A stretch of DNA of 64,000 nt from Micromonospora inositola (GTDB lineage Bacteria; Actinomycetota; Actinomycetes; Mycobacteriales; Micromonosporaceae): positions 248,001 through 312,000 of the forward strand of contig NZ_LT607754.1 of assembly GCF_900090285.1 (NCBI RefSeq), given 5' to 3'. This document shows positions 62,436 through 64,000 of the stretch, one piece after another (position 1 is the first letter of the stretch; every line of letters starts with the position of its first letter). The position numbers were made by a program, and so were the translations under genes. Under the pieces are notes generated by a model. It saw only the letters and a program-made list of their open reading frames with translations, was not told where the DNA came from and did no database searches.

Positions 62436-62456
62436 TCGGCTCCGATGTGGACCAAC

Positions 62457-62490
62457 CTGCTCGGTGGGTGCCGCCGCGGCGGCTGAGCAG
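62457..62490 (+). terminator. Hairpin after the ABC permease
   Basis: CTGCTC...GCCGCC pairs with GGCGGC...GAGCAG around GC, 22 bases after the permease stop. It is probably the operon terminator. Confidence 0.65.
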
Positions 62491-62503
62491 GCAGACTGGG
62501 CCG

Positions 62504-62998
62504 GTGTCCGTCCTGGGAACCCTCACGCGCCGACTCGGCCACCACAAGTGGTTCGGCGCCACCATGCGCCTGCTCGTTCCCGCCGACCGGCTGGTCGGCC
62601 GACTCACCAGGGGCCGGGTGGTCGCGCTCGGCCTGGTGCCCTCCCTGGTCATCACCACCACCGGCCGCCGCTCCGGCCAACCCCGCAGCAACCCGCTGCT
62701 GTACGTGCCGGACGGCGACGCGTACGTGGTGATCGGGTCGAACTGGGGGCAGCGGCACCAGCCCGGCTGGGCGATGAACCTGCTGGCCCAGCCGGCCGCC
62801 GAGGTGGACGTCGAGGGGCGCCGCGTCCCGGTGCGCGCAGAGGTGGCCACCGACGCGGAGCGGGAACGGCTGTGGCAGCTGCTGCTCACGGAGTGGCCCG
62901 CGTACCGGACGTACGTGGAGCGGGCCGGCGGCCGGGAGATCCGGATCTTCCGGCTGGTCCCGGTCGGCGCGGAACGGGTCGGCGCCGACCCGTCCTGA
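62504..62998 (+). CDS. Deazaflavin (F420)-dependent nitroreductase family protein
   Basis: GTG 62504 gives a 164-residue split-barrel protein of the DDN family: VPSLVITTTGRRSGQPRSNP, LLYVPDGDAYVVIGSNWGQ and HQPGWAMNLLAQPAAEVDVE, which bind F420 in homologues. N-terminal helices (LRRLGHHKW-like) precede the barrel. The reduced substrate is unknown. F420 biosynthesis is typical of actinomycetes. Confidence 0.92.
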   Translation: MSVLGTLTRRLGHHKWFGATMRLLVPADRLVGRLTRGRVVALGLVPSLVITTTGRRSGQPRSNPLLYVPDGDAYVVIGSNWGQRHQPGWAMNLLAQPAAEVDVEGRRVPVRAEVATDAERERLWQLLLTEWPAYRTYVERAGGREIRIFRLVPVGAERVGADPS

Positions 62999-63040
62999 CT
63001 TCCGGGCGCGCCACGCCGGCATGGCGGACGGGCGTGGCTA

Positions 63041-64000
63041 GTGCCGTGTCCACAAACGTTGGCCGGGTTGGTCGCCGGTGGGGAAAGTGTCGTAGGGGTG
63101 GTGTTGGCTTGGGTTGTGCCTCGTCGTCGAGATCCTGGCGCTACGCGGGTCGTGCATCGCACGGCCCGTATCGCTGTGCGGGCGACAGCCGGCCAACGGC
63201 GGCGGTGTTTTGGCCTGCTCCGCTCCGCCGGTGACGTATGGGCGTGCGTGCTGGAAGTCAACGCGTGGCGCCGCCGCCGCGGCGACGCGCCGCTGGTCGG
63301 TTATCAGCAGTTGTGTCGGGAGCTGTCCGCGTCGGGGCCGGGCACGTTCGCCGAACTGGACTCCACGGGTGCCCGGTCGGTGTTGCGCCGGTTCTCCGAC
63401 GCGTGGTTCGCGGCGGCGAAACGCCGCACAGCCGGTGAGCCGTCGGCGCGTTTCCCCCGTCGGCGGCGGGGGTTGGTGCCGGTGCGCTGGTATCACGGCA
63501 CGTTCACCCTCGACGGCCGGCGGGTCCGGATCCCGACCGCCAAAGGCAGTGCGCCGTTGTGGGTGCGCCTGGCCAGGGAGGTGCCGTACCCGGCCGAGCA
63601 GGTCCGCTCGATCACCCTGCTGCGTGAAGGCGGCCGGCTGTTCCTCGACGTGACCGCCGAGGTGCCGGTGGCGGTATACCCGCCCGGTGAACAACCGGAT
63701 CCGGGCCGGGTCGCCGGGGTGGACCTGGGGATCATCCACCCCTACGCCGTGGCCGGCCCCGACGGCGAAGGGCTGCTGGTGTCGGGGCGGGCGATCCGCG
63801 CCGAACACCGCATGCACCTGGCCGACACCAAGGGCCGCCGCCGTGCCGTGGCCCGGCGGGCGCCGAAGCCGGGTCAGAAGGGGTCACGCCGGTGGCGGCA
63901 GTACCGCCGTCGGGCCCGCCTGGTGCAGGGTAGGCACCGGCGGCGGGTGCGTCAGGCCCAGCACGAAGCCGCCCGCACGGTCGTCTCGTGGGCGGTGCGG
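63041..64000 (+). mobile_element. IS200/IS605-IS607-type element carrying tnpB, right end outside window
   Basis: The tnpB gene starts at 63116 with a plausible left end just upstream around GTGCCGTGTCCACAAACGTT (63041-63060). No tnpA is seen on this side. The right end and any omegaRNA would lie beyond 64000, so the boundaries are tentative. Confidence 0.5.
63116..64000 (+). CDS. tnpB: TnpB-like RNA-guided nuclease/transposase accessory protein (3' end outside window)
   Basis: GTG 63116 opens a frame of 295 codons that reaches the window edge without a stop. After an Arg-rich N-terminus come ARSVLRRFSDAWFAAAKRR, FPRRRRGLVPVRWYHGTFTL and ITLLREGGRLFLDVTAEVPV, then the first RuvC catalytic aspartate in VAGVDLGIIHPYAVAGPDG. 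Arg-rich RRWRQYRRRARLVQGRHRRR follows, typical of the bridge/RNA-binding region. The remaining RuvC residues and zinc ribbon lie outside. TnpB proteins cut DNA guided by an omegaRNA from the element's end. Confidence 0.85.
   Translation, partial: MPRRRDPGATRVVHRTARIAVRATAGQRRRCFGLLRSAGDVWACVLEVNAWRRRRGDAPLVGYQQLCRELSASGPGTFAELDSTGARSVLRRFSDAWFAAAKRRTAGEPSARFPRRRRGLVPVRWYHGTFTLDGRRVRIPTAKGSAPLWVRLAREVPYPAEQVRSITLLREGGRLFLDVTAEVPVAVYPPGEQPDPGRVAGVDLGIIHPYAVAGPDGEGLLVSGRAIRAEHRMHLADTKGRRRAVARRAPKPGQKGSRRWRQYRRRARLVQGRHRRRVRQAQHEAARTVVSWAVR

Overview
The window is very GC-rich DNA with GTG and ATG starts, many 4-base GTGA/ATGA gene overlaps and an actinobacterial gene order. Gene content and protein sequences (clgR-pspA-pspM, thyX-dapA-rnj-ftsK, rimP-nusA-ylxR-infB-rbfA, an F420/deazaflavin-type protein, an InfB with a long Gly/Pro linker) point to a filamentous actinomycete, most likely Micromonosporaceae (Micromonospora-like). 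The genus is inferred from general resemblance and was not tested by a search. No rRNA, tRNA or CRISPR array was seen.

Layout, left to right. (1) 1-7295 is an accessory stretch: a cut-off beta-propeller-type secreted protein, a SAM hydroxide adenosyltransferase, a CPCC zinc-knuckle protein, a chimeric Fpg/Nei glycosylase with a 50-codon internal duplication, a possible decayed recombinase scrap, and a very large multicopper-oxidase-like protein that has lost recognisable copper ligands and carries three fibronectin-III-like repeats. (2) 7314-12825 (minus strand) is an envelope-stress and core block: rimO-pgsA-cinA, then clgR, pspA, pspM. (3) 12947-14809 holds an ornithine cyclodeaminase family gene and a guanidine-III riboswitch in front of an SMR (Gdx/SugE-type) exporter. 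(4) 14838-24836 holds ftsK, a coupled pair of YbjN-domain genes, a secreted S1 protease, and the thyX-dapA-rnj cluster. (5) 24923-29723 has a YcaQ-type DNA glycosylase, a DUF2752 membrane protein, two GNAT acetyltransferases, a GT87-type mannosyltransferase and a VOC protein. (6) 29772-36484 is a sugar-uptake locus: lacI, binding protein and two permeases on the minus strand, divergent from a glycogen-debranching-type glycosidase, with paired operator-like sites between them and no ATPase gene. (7) 36406-38732 has a GNAT gene, an AraC-DinB fusion and dapB. (8) 38868-57073 is the translation/RNA superoperon read leftwards: rimP-nusA-ylxR-infB-DUF503-rbfA-nrnA-(small membrane proteins, kinase, MATE)-truB-ribF-rpsO-pnp-M16 peptidase, with dapB beyond. 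(9) 57233-64000 (plus strand) has a Tat/lipoprotein plus DUF4439 ferritin-like pair, a PadR-ABC exporter operon interrupted by two 44-bp tandem repeats, a deazaflavin-dependent nitroreductase family gene, and the left part of a TnpB-carrying insertion element cut by the window edge.

Structural elements include palindromic intergenic repeats whose arms contain GATCA or GATCATGAAGT, strong bidirectional hairpin terminators between convergent genes, and a hairpin between the sugar-binding-protein gene and its permease genes. The most unusual items are the copper-site-less multicopper oxidase homologue, the chimeric Nei glycosylase, the guanidine-III riboswitch/exporter pair and a small frameshifted membrane-protein gene beside truB.
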